This document shows, piece after piece, positions 45,839-60,229 of a DNA stretch of 64,000 nucleotides. The position numbers and the translations under genes were made by a program. Position 1 is the stretch's first letter, and every line of letters starts with the position of its first letter. The stretch lies in NCBI GenBank assembly GCA_022496205.1, contig WTXD01000013.1:124001-188000 (forward strand), written 5' to 3'. This DNA is from Gloeopeniophorella convolvens. Lineage: Eukaryota; Basidiomycota; Agaricomycetes; Russulales. Under the pieces are notes generated by a model, which was given only the letters and a program-made list of their open reading frames with translations, did no database searches and had not been told where the DNA came from.

Positions 45839-47708
45839 ATGACCAGGCCCATGACTGACATTCGCAACTACGGGCTGGCCGATCGCCGCCCAAAGCAGCT
45901 TCTCAAGATGGTTCCGTCTGTCCCGAAGTCGGTCTCATATGCCTCCGTCATATCGCACCGCTCTCCCACTGGACTCACCTCGCTCCCGGACGATGTCTTA
46001 CTCCTGGTGACTAGCCTCATCGGAGTTGAGGACATCCTCGCACTTAGAATGGTTCGCGCCCACGATCTTGACTCGGCTCCCCGGCGCCACATATCTGACT
46101 CCCTCCCAGACATCAAAACGCTTCTCGTCGGTCACCAAAGTGCGCTGGCTATGGTCAAATGTCCTCAAGCACCAAGTCATAGATAGGAGATTACCCGTCC
46201 CCGCCTCCATCGCAGATCTCAAGGCCCTGTCTTCCCAGGAGCTCGAAGTCCGTGCCATCCATGCCTCCCGCTTCCACGAGAACTGGTGCTCTTCCCGTCC
46301 TCGCTCGAGACGGAACGTCGAGTTCCGCGTGAGGGAAGTCGAATCGGACGAAAACACACCGCCCAAGCTCTCCGACGTGCATCCCCACCCTATCTCCCAG
46401 GTCCTTTTCCCGACTGGTCACAATGGCGAGCTTATCATTACGGTGGAACAAAGTCGCGTCGCCTGTTGGGAGGTCCCTTTTGAGGGTTCAGAAGCATTCC
46501 TTATTGCGGAACGGCACCTTCCCGACCGCGTCATCGACGGACTGGTAGTCAACGACGACCCTGAGAACGAAGGCAAGCTCCTCGTTCTGTTCTCACAGAG
46601 CGTCGGAACGTGCGTGCCTCGTTATATGCGCGCTTGAGTATGTCCTCATGGCGGCTCTCATGGCAGACCTGCGCAGTTTGAGCTTACAACCGAAGTATGG
46701 TCGCTCGATAAATTCCACGGCTCTTTCACGACCCTCCAGTCCCACGTCTTGACTCGAGCCTCGCAGCGCCGCATGCCTCCCGTGGCATGCCTGTGCGGCG
46801 ATTTGGCTGTCATCGGAGACCCTGTGGTGTTGTGGGACTGGAAACGTTCGAACAGGCTCTTCATGATGGGTTCAGCCGCCGCGCACCAGTCTCCGACAGT
46901 AGGTTTCCGTCATGTTCCACTTGGTTTACATACTCTCAACGAGCATTCTCAGCCCGACAGTGTATTGGCTGCTCGGCTCGTTCGGGATCACCTGCTTGTC
47001 ATCCGCCAAAACCATATTCAGCTCTTGCCGATTCCACGTTTCGATGAGGATGGAAACCCGGTCCAGGGTCCTAGTTCTTTCGGGGCAATCTTGCATGTTC
47101 AAGACCCAGCGAGAGAAGCTGTGATAATCGCCCCCGAGGTATCGGAAGAGGAACGGAAAGACTGGCAGTTCGACCCAGTGACGGTTCTCATGCGAGTCAC
47201 TGCCAACGACGGCCACTCGATTCGGAAATACGATCTCTTTCCGCGACCAGTCGCCCCGGCCGAGGTCGCGGCCGATGAAGAGCGCCCAAATGATTCGGTG
47301 CACGGGCCACAACACCTTCTACCCACGGCCAGCCCATGTACACTTCCGGCCTGCCCCTCGCAGACAATAGCGGTGCCGCCATCATGCAGCAATCTCGCAG
47401 TTGGGCGTAATGGGAAGGGCATGTGGATGGAGACGCGGAACCTGACCTCTGGTCACACGACGTTCCCCGCTCGGTGTTTTGTGGGCTTCGACGTGACAAG
47501 TCGGCTCGTGCCGGGGAAGGAGTCGCAGCCGACCCGGTGGCAAAACGAGCTGGCGCTGCGTGAGAAGGGGTTGTTCAGGTCGCGCGTGGGGCCGGGGGAG
47601 GTGCACCAGCGGAAGTATCGGATACTGACGTCGTCGCTGGAGGACACTGTTGGGCGGATAGCGGTCGGGGGGCGGGACGGCAGGGTGCAGATCTTGGATT
47701 TTGCTTGA
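45839..47708 (+). CDS. F-box protein with C-terminal beta-propeller-like region
   Basis: Exons 45839-46051, 46110-46609 and 46667-47708 give 584 residues. The F-box is at about 45-95 (LTSLPDDVLLLVTSLIGVED then ILALRMTSKRFSSVTKVRWL and W), built across intron 1. The remaining part has weakly repeating beta-strand blocks (NGELIITVEQSRVACWEV, VIGDPVVLWDWKR, HLLVIRQNHIQLLPI, IAVGGRDGRVQILDFA), which resemble a degenerate WD-type propeller. An SCF substrate adaptor role is likely from the family. The stretch near residues 440-470 (SPCTLPACPSQT) is unlike its surroundings and may contain an unrecognised intron. Confidence 0.82.
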
Positions 47709-47957
47709 CCTGTGTGGTCGGAATAACGCTTTGTTTATAACATTATGTGCCGAGAGCAGTTCGTAGTTCCTGTATGATAAGATAAGATTTAGTTGCAAAT
47801 AACGTTGTTTGTGTTTGTTATCGGGTGACCTGTCGTGACTTATCGAGACTTGTCGTAAAATATCCAGGGATAGTTACCCACACCCGCCTCGTGTCTGCTG
47901 CGTTATCCGCCACGCCGTGCGCGCTCTCCGACCGACCTTTGCGGTAAGCATGCACAC

Positions 47958-49562
47958 ATGTTTGTCTCTGCAATGGACAGCATCTTCGCAATTGGCCTTG
48001 GATTTGCTCTCCGCTTCGTAGTCGATGCCGCATCGCATCACAACAGTCGCCTCGGCGGCTCCCTCGTCGGCCTCTGGGAGGGCGCCGTCCTCTACCACTT
48101 CCTCGAAAAGTGGCCCCACTCCGTCGACCCCTACGTCGGCCTAGTCTTCCGCCTCTTTGTCGACTTTCTCTTCACAGAGAGCGTCGGCCGCCTCGCCATC
48201 GTCCTCCTCTGGACCGGCATGGGCTTCGTTCTCTCCGACGTCACCCCAGCCTTCTGGTATGACAAGAACCTCCACAGATTCTACCGTCGCACCCGCCGCT
48301 TTGTCCGCCACATCGACTGGAGCGCTCTCAAGCTCCCCATATCCACCGCATCCATCTCTCGCGTCCGCTTCTACCAGGCCCCGCCCCCCAATACCCCCGT
48401 CACCCCGTCGGCCCCCACCCAGTCTACCCCAGCAGCCAGCACATCCACCCAGCGCAGGCGGAGCATCCCGGGCAACTACCCCGGCTACGCCTCCTCCACT
48501 GATGCATCCACCTCCGCACCCCCAGCGCTCCGGCGACCCATCCTCGCAACGTCCCTCCCGCCCAGCGCGATGCGTTCCACCTCCCGCCCCAAAGCCCCGC
48601 CCTCTTCTTCCGTAAGCTTCGAGGTCATCCCGCCGGCCGCAATGATCCCCTCGATCTCCGACTACCTCGACGCGCCCGACTCCCGCACGCCGACACCCAA
48701 GCCCGTGCCCCCACCGCTCGCGATGCCCGTGCCGGAGCTAATCCGCAGCGCGAGCGGCGGGCCCGCATCCTCGACGCTCCCTCCAGACAACATTGACCAG
48801 CTGCCCGAGATCATCGACTCGCGAGATGACCCACCGCCACCATTCGAGGCCACGCCTGGCGGGTTCGTGCACCCGGACAGCAAGCCCCCCGGCGCCGCGT
48901 GGCCCCGCGAGAAGCTCGCGGTGCGCAACCCCGCGCCGTCGGACGGGGGCAGCGCGCGCTCGAGCGTCGTCGAGGGCGCGACGCGCAGCTCGATCATCGT
49001 GCGCGCCGACCTGCTGCGCGAGCAGGCGTACGCGGAGGAGAAGGCGCGCGACCGCCTGCACGAGGAACAGAAGCGCGCGTTTGGCGAGAAGCGCTATGCG
49101 GATGCGGTGCGGTACAAGGTCGAGCAGGAGGAGGCGCACGAGCGCGCGATGAGCCTGCACCGGCGCGCGGCGGAGCGATATTTCAAGGGTGCGTAAGGCA
49201 TCCTGTGCTCGGTCTGCAGCGCGCTGATGTGGAGCGAACAGCGCACAACCTAGAGCCCGAGGAGCGCACGATCGACGTGCACCGTCTCAAGACTCGAGAA
49301 GCCATCCGGAGAACAGAAATTGGGATCCGTGACGCGCTAACGGCTGGCGACACGCGCCTGCGCGTCATCTGCGGCCGAGGGAACCACTCACCGGGCAAGA
49401 TCCCCGCGCTGAAGCTTGCCTTGATCACCGCCATGTCCCAGTGAGCACTGCGCGCCTGTTCCGGCAGCACATGCGCTGACGACCTTGAAAAGAAACAGGA
49501 TAGAAACCGAAGTGGACCCGACGAACCCAGGCGTGATCCACATCAAGCTGCCAGTCGCATAA
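47958..49562 (+). CDS. Membrane protein with C-terminal Smr domain
   Basis: Exons 47958-49188, 49242-49440 and 49499-49562 encode 497 residues. The N-terminal 110 residues are hydrophobic (SIFAIGLGFALRFVVDAA, GRLAIVLLWTGMGFVLSD) and end in a basic stretch (FYRRTRRFVRH). A Pro/Ser-rich linker follows, then a charged helix (EKARDRLHEEQKRAFGEKRY), which is the usual lead-in to Smr. The Smr core is IDVHRLKTREAI (LDxH motif as IDVH), RVICGRGNHSPGKIPALK (TGxGxHS motif as CGRGNHS) and GVIHIKLPV. In the family, Smr domains are endonucleases or DNA/RNA-binding modules. Intron 1 was chosen because only the 49189-49241 span restores the Smr frame. Translation may begin at the second Met (47973). Confidence 0.85.
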
Positions 49563-49852
49563 CTGACCGACACGCTGACTTCTCTATTTTTTTGTTGTGA
49601 TTTATCGCGCTGCGTGTCCGGGGTTGTGTCTGGACAACGCGACGCATATATTTTATCGAGGGTACTGTATTGTGAAGACGCTCGTACAGTTGTGACAACT
49701 TCTTCCGGATGTATAACTACATATTCCCTTGCTCCTTTTCCGTACCGCGCTTGACTGTGACGTTGTGCTATTAGATTTACCGCCTACGCGCGCGTCCTCT
49801 CTTGTTGTTTTGCCAATCGAACCGAGCGATACATACATACGCACACGCACCC

Positions 49853-52800
49853 TCAGCGCGTCGTCGCGAACCCGCCCGTCGAGAGCGACTGCGGCACCGA
49901 CGCGCCACAGCTGTTCACCGCGCTCCTGTTTGCCGAGACGCTGATGACGATCTCGCCGCCCGCGCGGAACGTGTCGTAGAAGTCAAAGTGGCAGCGCGAC
50001 GCCTGCAGCGCGCCGTTGACGCGCACGCTCTGCACGTACGCCGCCGCGCCGTGAGGGACAGTCCCGTTCACGGAGCGCGCGTCGAAGCCGTCGACCGTGA
50101 CCGTCGTGCTCGTGTTCAGGAACGGGTTGTGCACCGTGTATTTCGGCGTCATGGGCGAGAGAACGAGCAGCTCGGACGTGCCGGGGACTGGCGGGCGTGT
50201 TAGCGTGGGTGGCTGGTGGCAGTGTGGGCGTACCTGGGTAGAGCCCGAGGAGGTGCCAGCTGAGCACGGTCGCCATCGCCGCCTGGTCGTCGTTGCCGGG
50301 CAGGCCTGCCGGGGCTGTCGTGTGCGCGCCGGATGGTGAGCGGCGGCTGATAGTAGTCGGGGACCCGAGGACGCACTGATGTCAAAGTTCGAGAAGACCG
50401 CGCTGCGCACGGCGTCGACGGAGTCGGCGGGCGAGTTGGCGTAGTGATATCCTATCGGCGTCTGCAGTGCATGTGACAATTCGCTTAGCGTGCGTACTTT
50501 GCCTGAGCATCAACAGTGAGCACTTGCCTGGAAGGACGGCTCGTTGCCCGCGCCGTAGTAACCAGCGTCGAAGAAATGGTTCAGGCGCTTGATAAACGTC
50601 GCCTGGGAGCCTGGTCGTCAGCACCAACGCCGTAGAAACTGTTTATTATGGGGGTGCGCGCTCACGTTCCCGCCCATGAGCGTGATCAGGTGCGCCGTGT
50701 CGTGCGGCACGAACCAGCTGTACTCCCACGAGGACGATTCGTAGAAGCCGTTGACGTTGTCGCTCTGCAGGGAGCACGACCGGGTGTCGCCGTGCGGGTC
50801 GTTCGGCGAGCAGTCGATGGGGTTCACCACGGCGAAGGTGCCGTTCGGGAAGCGTTTTTGCATGAAGCCTGTGGGCGGTCCTCGTGAGTGCGCACTGGTT
50901 TAGGGGCCCGTGCCTCGAGGAGTGCCTACCTTTGAAGCCGTCGCTTGTCAAGCTGGCGTCCCAGACGTTCCTGTAGTTCTAAGAGTAGTTTTGAGTGCGT
51001 GCGCAACGCGCGTCATTGGAAGTGGCCTACGAGAGAGCGGTTGGCATATTTGGCTTCGTCTTCGGTCTTGCCCAAGAGCAGGGCAACCTGGCGGATCGAA
51101 AAATCCTCAAAGGCGTACTGGCGCGCGCGTGTCAGTGAATCTCTAGTAGGTATCAGAGCGGCACGTTCGTACCTCGAGCGTCCTGCTGCCTTCACGCGTT
51201 GTCCTCCCTGTGCTGGACGTATCGAGCGCGTCATAGGGTACATAGCCATAGTGACTGCGCCCTTCAGCGCGTGGACTTCCAGAAGGAACAAACAGCGACT
51301 TACTTGTACACGTTGGATTGGCGGCCCTGGATGTTCCATTCCGGTGGATTTACTTCGGCGTCTGCAACCTGCGCCGCATAGAGTTCCTGGAGGTCGATTC
51401 CGAGCGCCTGCGCTTCGTTGTGGTAGTTGATGGCGAAGTGCCCGACGATCACGTCCCCGCTGGAACCTGCGATAGCGCCGCCGCCGAATCATGAGCGAAC
51501 ACGCGCCCAAGGGGGTGCGCGACTCCCAGAAGGCCACGTACCGCCCTGCGTCCACCCCGGGAGATTGTTCGCGCGGCACTCCGGCATCCAGCCCCGCTTG
51601 CGGTACCCGTCGATGTAGCTGTCCACGATCTGCGCAAATATCTCGGGCGAGTGGAGCGTCATGAGCGGGTAGAACGTGCGGAACTGCGGCGGTACGAGCT
51701 CAGCTGGACCGCGCACGCGTTCGCACATGCACCCAAGCGGCTCACCGTGTCCCAGCTGAGCGCGTGTAGATCAGCGTTCGCCCCGAGGTCCGACGGAACA
51801 ACGGGACCCACCTGCAATACAGCGAATCGAAGTAGAAGGCGCTCGTGCCAGCGAAATCGCCTTGTGTCTCGTCGGTCGCATTATTCTTAGCAGCGAAGAG
51901 TTACCATCAGGATCCCGCCCGAAAATAAGCTGGGCGCTCTAATGGGCTCACCGGTGTCAGCGATGCGCGATACAGGGACGAGTACAGCAGCTCCGTCACG
52001 TTCGGCGGCGTGTGCGGTACGTCGATCTCGATGCGGCTGAGCCGGTCGTTCCACAGCCCCTTGCTGCGCGACACGATGTCGTCGAACGTCGCCGTACCGA
52101 CTTCCGACTCGGCGTTCGCGCACGCCTGCGCCTCCGAGACGAACGAGACGCCGACGCGCAGCGTCACCTGCGTGGGCTTGTTCGCGAACGAGAAAAGCGC
52201 GCCCGACTCGATCACACCGCCGATGAGATTGACCGAAAGGTTGAGGTGCGTTTCGCCGAGCCCGCGCGCGACGATGCCGTTCCTGCGTGCGAGCGCGGAT
52301 GTCAGTGTCCCCGTGTGTGCGTGGAGCAAGCAGGAGAAATGCTGCTGACGGGTCGCCGGTCCACACGCCAAACTGGTCGAGTTTTTGCGCGCCATTGTCG
52401 AGCAGGTCGTAACACGCGAATGCTTGGTACTTGAACGAGCCCGGCCCGAAGCTGCCAGCGCATCATAGTGCGTCGTTCAGCTCCACACATTTGATGATGA
52501 TAATGCTAGGTGATATACCTCGAGCCCCAGAAGCCGCCTATGGTGATGCGGCCTGCATCGGGGTCAATGGTCATGTTGCCGCCCATGAAAGAAGCAGGCA
52601 GGTCATTCGCCAGATCAAGGGTAAAGAAGGGCGTGGAGCCCTTTGGGAACGTGAACCGCTCGAGCCCTGCGCGGCGCGTCGACGTTGCTTCCATCTGGAT
52701 GCTGTTATTTAGAGTGAGCGAGAAATATCCTGGCGATGCATCTGTTGCACGGCACGTCAGATGCTGCCGTAGGCGGACTGGAGCGGCGCGGGTAAACTAC

Positions 52801-53538
52801 CGTCTGTATTGTTTTTCCTCAGGCGCTCGCGCCCCGCGAGATTGGGTGTGCAACTGTCAAAACCGCCGGGGCAGATTAGTGGCATGATTTCGAAGTTGCC
52901 GTAGGTCCCTGTTTTGGCACGATTTTAGTGGTTCGATTATAGTCAAGTGCGTCACCGCACCAACCTAATGAAGAACCAGTGCCGCTATCGTGGAGGGGGC
53001 TGAGACCTCGGATGAATTGAGTGTTATCGGTGACATATCCTGCGTGCGCCACGATGCTTCAGAGCGCCGGGAACAATTGACGACTGAGCTCACCGGCAGG
53101 TGCATAGCCTGTCATGTCCGTAGAGAATTTCACCTTTAACAAGGCCCGATGAAGCAGTGTGTAGCTTGTGCGAAGCGAAAAATGAAACTTACCATTCCAA
53201 AGGGGATTGAAGCTCCTGGGCTGTGTCAAGGCCATCAGTCGAATACTTGGACCTTACGATAATCACTTAGGATACTGACCAGACATCCCCGAAATTGTCT
53301 AGACGAGTACGCGGAGATTGAGACCGAGTTTCGAACATGGATGACGTCTGCAAAGCGACGTACCCGTGCCAATGAATGGGTTCACAAACTCAGTATAGTC
53401 AATGGTTGAGGTGTTACCAGCGGCCTTGATGGCGGCAGAGATCCTTCGCTGCACCTCCGGGGAGGGCTGAGCGTGCACGCCGACGCTGCCAACGACAACG
53501 AGAGCCGCGAAGGCTCTGAGCAGAGATAAGAGAGCCAT
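49853..53538 (-). CDS. Secreted GH92 alpha-1,2-mannosidase
   Basis: A calcium-dependent exo-acting mannosidase that trims mannan or N-glycans. It has 825 residues in 21 exons: 53538-53364, 53298-53280, 53220-53193, 53133-53094, 53039-52965, 52908-52801, 52741-52519, 52451-52350, 52282-51952, 51885-51812, 51755-51746, 51683-51542, 51466-51304, 51254-51173, 51117-51031, 50978-50930, 50868-50666, 50602-50528, 50461-50377, 50305-50234, 50187-49853. A signal peptide (MALLSLLRAFAALVVVGSVG) is followed by FVNPFIGTG, PGASIPFGMVKFSTD, SPLHDSGTGSS, LYRASLTPNNATDE, NLPGWTQGG, EPSFQTPIGYHYANSP and LPGNDDQAAMATV, which contains the catalytic-region Asp pair. Exon 11 is 10 nt. Intron 18 (50462-50527) begins with GC. 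Confidence 0.95.
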
Positions 53539-54003
53539 TGCTTGCCGTGCAGAAGCAGCCCTGGTACTGCTGAGTTTTTATACCTCCCACGAACACGCAC
53601 GAGGGAAGCGTATCCTTCTCAAGGCACGTAGAAAGCGGTCAGGCGATGGCTGGAAAAGACGTAGCATATGCATTAGGGCTAGTCACTGGTACAAGTATGG
53701 ACGTTCTGAGGCTGCCGGCCATGGAGGACGGCATTGAGCGCGCCTCGTGATCGCAGACGGACCGCGCGCTGTTTGAGCGTGTTTGCTTGCGAAGACAAGC
53801 TCTGCGCTGTACGGGAATTCAGCAAAGCAGGTGCGCATCGTCGACCATATGGTCTGCGGGCACTGTAGTACATATGGAGGTTTCTCCGAAGGATATGCGT
53901 CACGGCACTGAAAGAAAGGATAAGTCGAATGAACTCAAAGCATCGTGCGAGAAGGCTCACAAGTGAAGCTCCCGCTCACGTGGCAAGCGCCTTTCGCGCT
54001 CTG
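53539..54003. other. GH92 promoter region
   Basis: The minus-strand TATA box lies just upstream of the GH92 start. The rest of this 465-bp gap shows no gene. Confidence 0.5.
53574..53581 (-). promoter_or_regulatory. TATA box of the GH92 gene
   Basis: Minus-strand TATAAAAA lies about 36-43 nt upstream of the GH92 ATG, so the 5' UTR would be very short. Confidence 0.6.
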
Positions 54004-54688
54004 CTATGGAGCGACTTGGTCGGCCTTTAGGGCTATGCTCTCAATCTGCTGCCAGATACGACCCAGACCGGGGCCGTCAGGAGCCCAAAACTGGCGTTCG
54101 AAGTTGGGGAGCCTCGAGAGCACATAGTCGGCGACGTCAGTCTCGGCCCTTCCTATTCCCATACGCAGGCGATAGAAGTCTTTGGAGCCGAGGGCTGATA
54201 TTATGCTACGGACACCATTGTGACCATTAGCGGAACCACCGAACTTTGGCGATAGAACGGTCGGTTTGTGTTCGAGAGAGTCGTGGATAACGATAAGAGA
54301 AGATGGCACGCGGGCAGTCTTGCGAAGTGCCACGGAAATTGGGGGCCCTGAGATGTTCATGGCAGCCTCTGGTTTGTGACGGGGAAGGTAAGAAGCGTAT
54401 CATGCGACGGAGCCGCTGTACGTACTCGTCTTGTAGAGTCCGATGACGAAGGGCCTTCCGTGGATGTCGACCTTGGCTTCCGCATAGTAGCCACCAGTGG
54501 AGCGGTCTGGAGAGAGATGGGCTCCGAGGCGTTCTGCGAGAGCATCCAAGGCAAGCTGGCCAACACTGGACGGAGGAGTGGGTTCAGCCGGAAGAGAAGA
54601 AGTGGTCGGAAGCAGAAATAAATTACCTGTGACGGGTCAGTGGGTGGGTGAGGTTGCCGAGACCTACGACGAGGAGTCTAGTGGCCAT
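54004..54688 (-). CDS. PTH1: Peptidyl-tRNA hydrolase (Pth1 type)
   Basis: Releases amino acids or peptides from stalled peptidyl-tRNA, in mitochondria or cytosol. Three exons (54688-54627, 54565-54426, 54368-54004) give 188 residues, the normal size. Active-site blocks are all visible: VGLGNLTHPLTRHSVG with the catalytic His, MNISGPPISVAL with the conserved Asn, IHDSLEHKP with the conserved Asp, and GGSANGHNGVRSII with the second Asn. A clear mitochondrial presequence is not visible. The start codon is in strong context (ATCCATGGCC), and the splice joins keep the frame. Confidence 0.94.
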
Positions 54689-55008
54689 GGATTGAGCTGT
54701 CTGCGCTGTGATGGTTGCTGGAAGAGTTGCGACGGACCTCAGCTCGCAGCAACAGACACTACTTGTGAAGCAGGTCAGTGACTCACTCGCACAGCTGTGC
54801 CAACGGCTGAAGCGCTGATTATGCAGCGCGACGTCAGACAGCTCGCGTCAGAACGGCTGCGAGCATGAAGGAGTGCTGACTAATTGAAACCTGACCAATC
54901 GGGGCGCGAGGATGACCGGGCCGTGCCGGTGAGCGCCCGGAAGGGATTTGTTGGAGGTCGGACGATGGAGCGTGCTCCTCCCGGGACTCTCTCTCTCCGT
55001 TCCTCCCC
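54689..55008. promoter_or_regulatory. Divergent promoter region of PTH1 and the PAQR gene
   Basis: A 320-bp stretch between the two start codons. The end next to the PAQR ATG is CT-rich. No TATA box was identified. Confidence 0.5.
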
Positions 55009-56906
55009 ATGGTCACCACGACCCACACCACGACGGCGACAATGCCCCCCGTCGTGCGCAAGAGGCGTCGCCAGTCCATCATTCTCGCCCCCCGCATAAC
55101 CTGCCAGACGCTACCTCACTCTCTTGACCCCCATGACCTGTCGTCTGCCACCTCCTCCGTCACCTTCGCGTCCCTCCACTTCCTGGTACTTTCTTGCCTC
55201 GCAGATATAGAGACCTCTCTCTCGCAGATAGAATCTCCTCTCCATGACTTTGACCTCGGTGAGACCATCTCCAAGGGTGAACTCAAGGTTGAGGAGGTCC
55301 GGGCTTGGGCCAAAGACGGTCTTGAATTGCTCAAGCAGATCAAGACCGAGATCAGCTCCCACTTACCAGACTTCAGCATGGACTCTGCGTCTGTCGAGAA
55401 CTATGTTTCGGCCCGCTTTCATGACTTCCAGGACGCTTCCGGCCTCAAGCAAGTCGCATCTCATTTCCCAGAAATGCCCCATCTCCCCCGTCCCGAGCAC
55501 TACATCCCTACTTTATCCGAACGCCTAAAGTCTCTGCACTCACACCTCTCGTCTTGCAATGCCCTCCCTCACGTTGCATTCCCTTCATTCCCATCCACCG
55601 CAAAGCTCTCCGAGCTCATCGACTTAATGATTTCCTCTGACCGTTTCCCTGATTTACTGCGTGGGCGTCCCATGAGCCGAACAGAAGACGCGCTAGGAAA
55701 GATTGCATCGGATGTTGCTCGCGCCATCGAGCGCTCCTTCCATGGCGCCAAGCTCATCACATATAGCGACCTCCCCACTGAGTGGCGGAACAACCCCTTC
55801 GTCACCCATGGCTATCGGTATGCCCGTTCTGATGGGCGTGTCTGGATGGGCACTCACACGTCGACGACCCTGCAGCTTTATCCCACTCAGCAAATGGCCC
55901 CTTATCATCGCGTCCGTTTTTGCCCTCCATAATGAGACCCGTGAGTGCATAGCTCCGGAGACGGCGTCATGTGCGCGGACTGACCCTTGGTGACCCACGC
56001 CAGTTAATATCCATACGCACCTTATCCCCTTTCTGATATGGACCTGCAACGTAATCCCTACTTTCCTCGGCTCCCATATACCAACCGCATCGGCGGCCGT
56101 AGTCGACACCCCCATTCTCGCATTCACCATCTTTGCTCTGTTCACTCTTCTTAGTAGCGTTGTGTGGCACACCATGGCTGGGTGTGCGCACCATAGAGGT
56201 ATGGTTATGTGCGCTAAAATCGATTACGTAGGAATCGCTTGGTGCGTGTCCATTCAGGCTCTTGTAACCCTTTCGTTGGCATATCTGATATTTTTCTTAG
56301 GCTAATTAGTGGCAGCGTTGGCACTATTATTCATTATGCCTTTCAATGCGATACCGATACCCGCAATATGTTCTTTACTGCTTGCTTAATCAACGGAATT
56401 GCGGGCACTGCACTTCCGTTCTGGGATTGGTTCAATCGGAGTGAAAACATGGCATGTTATTCCGTTTATCCAAGACATGCCTATTTGCTCATATATCTTT
56501 CCTATAGAAATGGCGTGTCGTCTACTTCGTATCTGCATCGTGTTTCATCACTCTGGCACCTCTCGCTCAGCTTTCCTGGCACCATTCCGCGAGTGAGACA
56601 CTCGCTTTCATACGTACGTGTTCTTTGGATTCGTTTCGCTCTTCCGGTGTTCAATGCAATTCCCCTTCAGGTCCCGTTGTCCCGTCGCTCGCATCGTACG
56701 CTGCGGGTCTTGCTTTCTATGCGACTCGATTTCCGGAGTGCGCACTCCCCATCAACTCGCCCCGCTTCGCGTGGCTCAGTGGAGGGTCCCATGCGCTCTG
56801 GCACGTGTTCATTGTCTGGGCGATATCGCTGCACCGGGAAGCGCTCCCTATGCTCAAGGACACCGTCCTCGGAACAACCGCCGGTGTCTGCCCCGCGCTG
56901 TCGTAA
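55009..56906 (+). CDS. PAQR/hemolysin-III family receptor (adiponectin receptor/IZH-like)
   Basis: A seven-helix membrane protein of the PAQR family, which has ceramidase-like or lipid/zinc homeostasis roles. Six exons (55009-55817, 55876-55940, 56004-56241, 56301-56451, 56508-56613, 56671-56906) give 534 residues. The first 265 residues are a long cytosolic helical region. Then come LITYSDLPTEWRNNPFVTHG, the motif with ETLNIHTHLIPF, SSVVWHTMAGC and HALWHVF, which together carry the three His and the Asp/Ser of the zinc site (the Asp is probably in KIDYVG). Intron 4 (56452-56507) starts with GC. A shorter start at 55042 is possible. The N-terminal extension is much longer than in yeast Izh proteins. 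Confidence 0.92.
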
Positions 56907-57145
56907 CATCATCGTGTTGTATAGGAACTGCTGTATGCTTTCAGCAAATTCTCATGGGGATCCCTTTGGGCGGAAGGTCTCGGAGGCGCATATTTATGTA
57001 TATACCGATATACCGCTACACGCACCGACCTTCCTTTCTTGTCACTGGAACATAAAAGCGGAATCATGGTCCCTGGCATTATCATACAAATTTGCTACAG
57101 GTAAGATACTCTCGAAAGCAATGCGACAAAGATCAGAGGGCATGT

Positions 57146-58381
57146 CTACATGAGCTTGGCCTCCCGTTTGGCCTGTGCAACCTGTGCGAGCCGATGCGCA
57201 CGCAACGAGTTCTGCGCGCCCTGCGCGCCTTTTTTCGCCGTTTGCGCGCCTGTGCCTGCAGAGGGCACGCTGACGCCCGCCTGCGACAGCGCGATCGGCG
57301 TCATATCCGACGCAAAGCCGGGGATGCGGATGTTGTGGTTGCGCTCTGCCAGCGGGCGTGGGCGTGAGTCAGACAGCCAGGTAACAAATGAAGGGGAGGG
57401 CAGAGCGTGACGCACCGAGGTGAAGCTGCAGATCTCGAACTTCCAGCGCGTCGCCGCCGCGGTGCTTCGCGAGGCGGCACCCGAAGTTCGTGACCGAGTC
57501 GATGAACTCGTCGGCTATGTCCAGGAGCAGCTGTGTGCGGGGGATGAGCTTCCGCATGGTGCCGCGCGCGGGACAGGGCACGCACGTCCTCGACCTCGGG
57601 TTCGATCTTGACGTTCGGGTCGATGCTCAGCACGAGGTCCTGGATCGAGCGGCGCATGCTCGCGTCGCCCGGTGCCGATTTGCGCCGCGAAGACGTCTCG
57701 TCCGCGCCCCACGTCTCGTCGCTCGCGTTCTTCAGCGCCGCCGGCGTGCCTGCCGCCCGCCCACGCCGCGTCAGCCAGCCGCGACACGCGTGCGCGCGCG
57801 CTGCTACGCACCGGCAACGCGCCCAGCGGGCATGCCGCCCGTGAGCGTCGGGCGCCCTGCGGCGGCGGCCGTCCACGCGACGGGGCCCGGGTTCGTCGTG
57901 CTGAGGTTCGTGCTGATCGAGTACGTCGGATCCTTCGAGACGGTCTCGCTCATCAGCGGCGCGGGCGAGGTGCCCGCGGTCGACTTGAGCATGGGGTATG
58001 CTGGCGTCGGGAGAGGTGTGGGCTAGGAAAGGGGGCAACGAAGTGCGCTCAGTTGGCGCGTGGCGTTGTGGCGGACGGCGAGCGGCTCACCTTCGGTGGT
58101 GCGGGCTTGTGCTTGTCTGCATAGTCGCGCAGCTGTCATTGGAGACGCGGGGTGGGTATGCTGGGCGAATGGATGTCCTGGGCGGGGCGGCGCACCTGCA
58201 TGATCTGCTGCTGGTTGAGCTTGCCCTGCTTGGCGAGGTCTGTAAGCTGGTTCATGTTCTGGAGCAGCACCGCGGCGAGGCGGTCGTTGCTCATCGCGGC
58301 ACCTGACGTGGGATCTTTAAACGCATTTCCAAGGGCGGTGATGATGTTTCCGCCGGGTGCGGGGGTGCCGTTGGCCGCCAT
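57146..58381 (-). CDS. TAF12: TFIID/SAGA subunit TAF12 (histone fold)
   Basis: TAF12 pairs with TAF4 in TFIID and with Ada1 in SAGA. Six exons (58381-58196, 58132-58091, 58022-57812, 57749-57586, 57530-57416, 57345-57146) give 305 residues. The histone fold is at about 177-245: [40 protein letters not shown], then [20 protein letters not shown] and NHNIRIPGF. The N-terminal part has a Gln-containing helix ([19 protein letters not shown]), which is the usual basidiomycete lead-in. The C-terminus is Ala/Gln-rich and ends in Lys/Arg. Convergent with the PAQR gene with 239 bp between stop codons. Confidence 0.95.
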
Positions 58382-60229
<1,848 letters not shown>

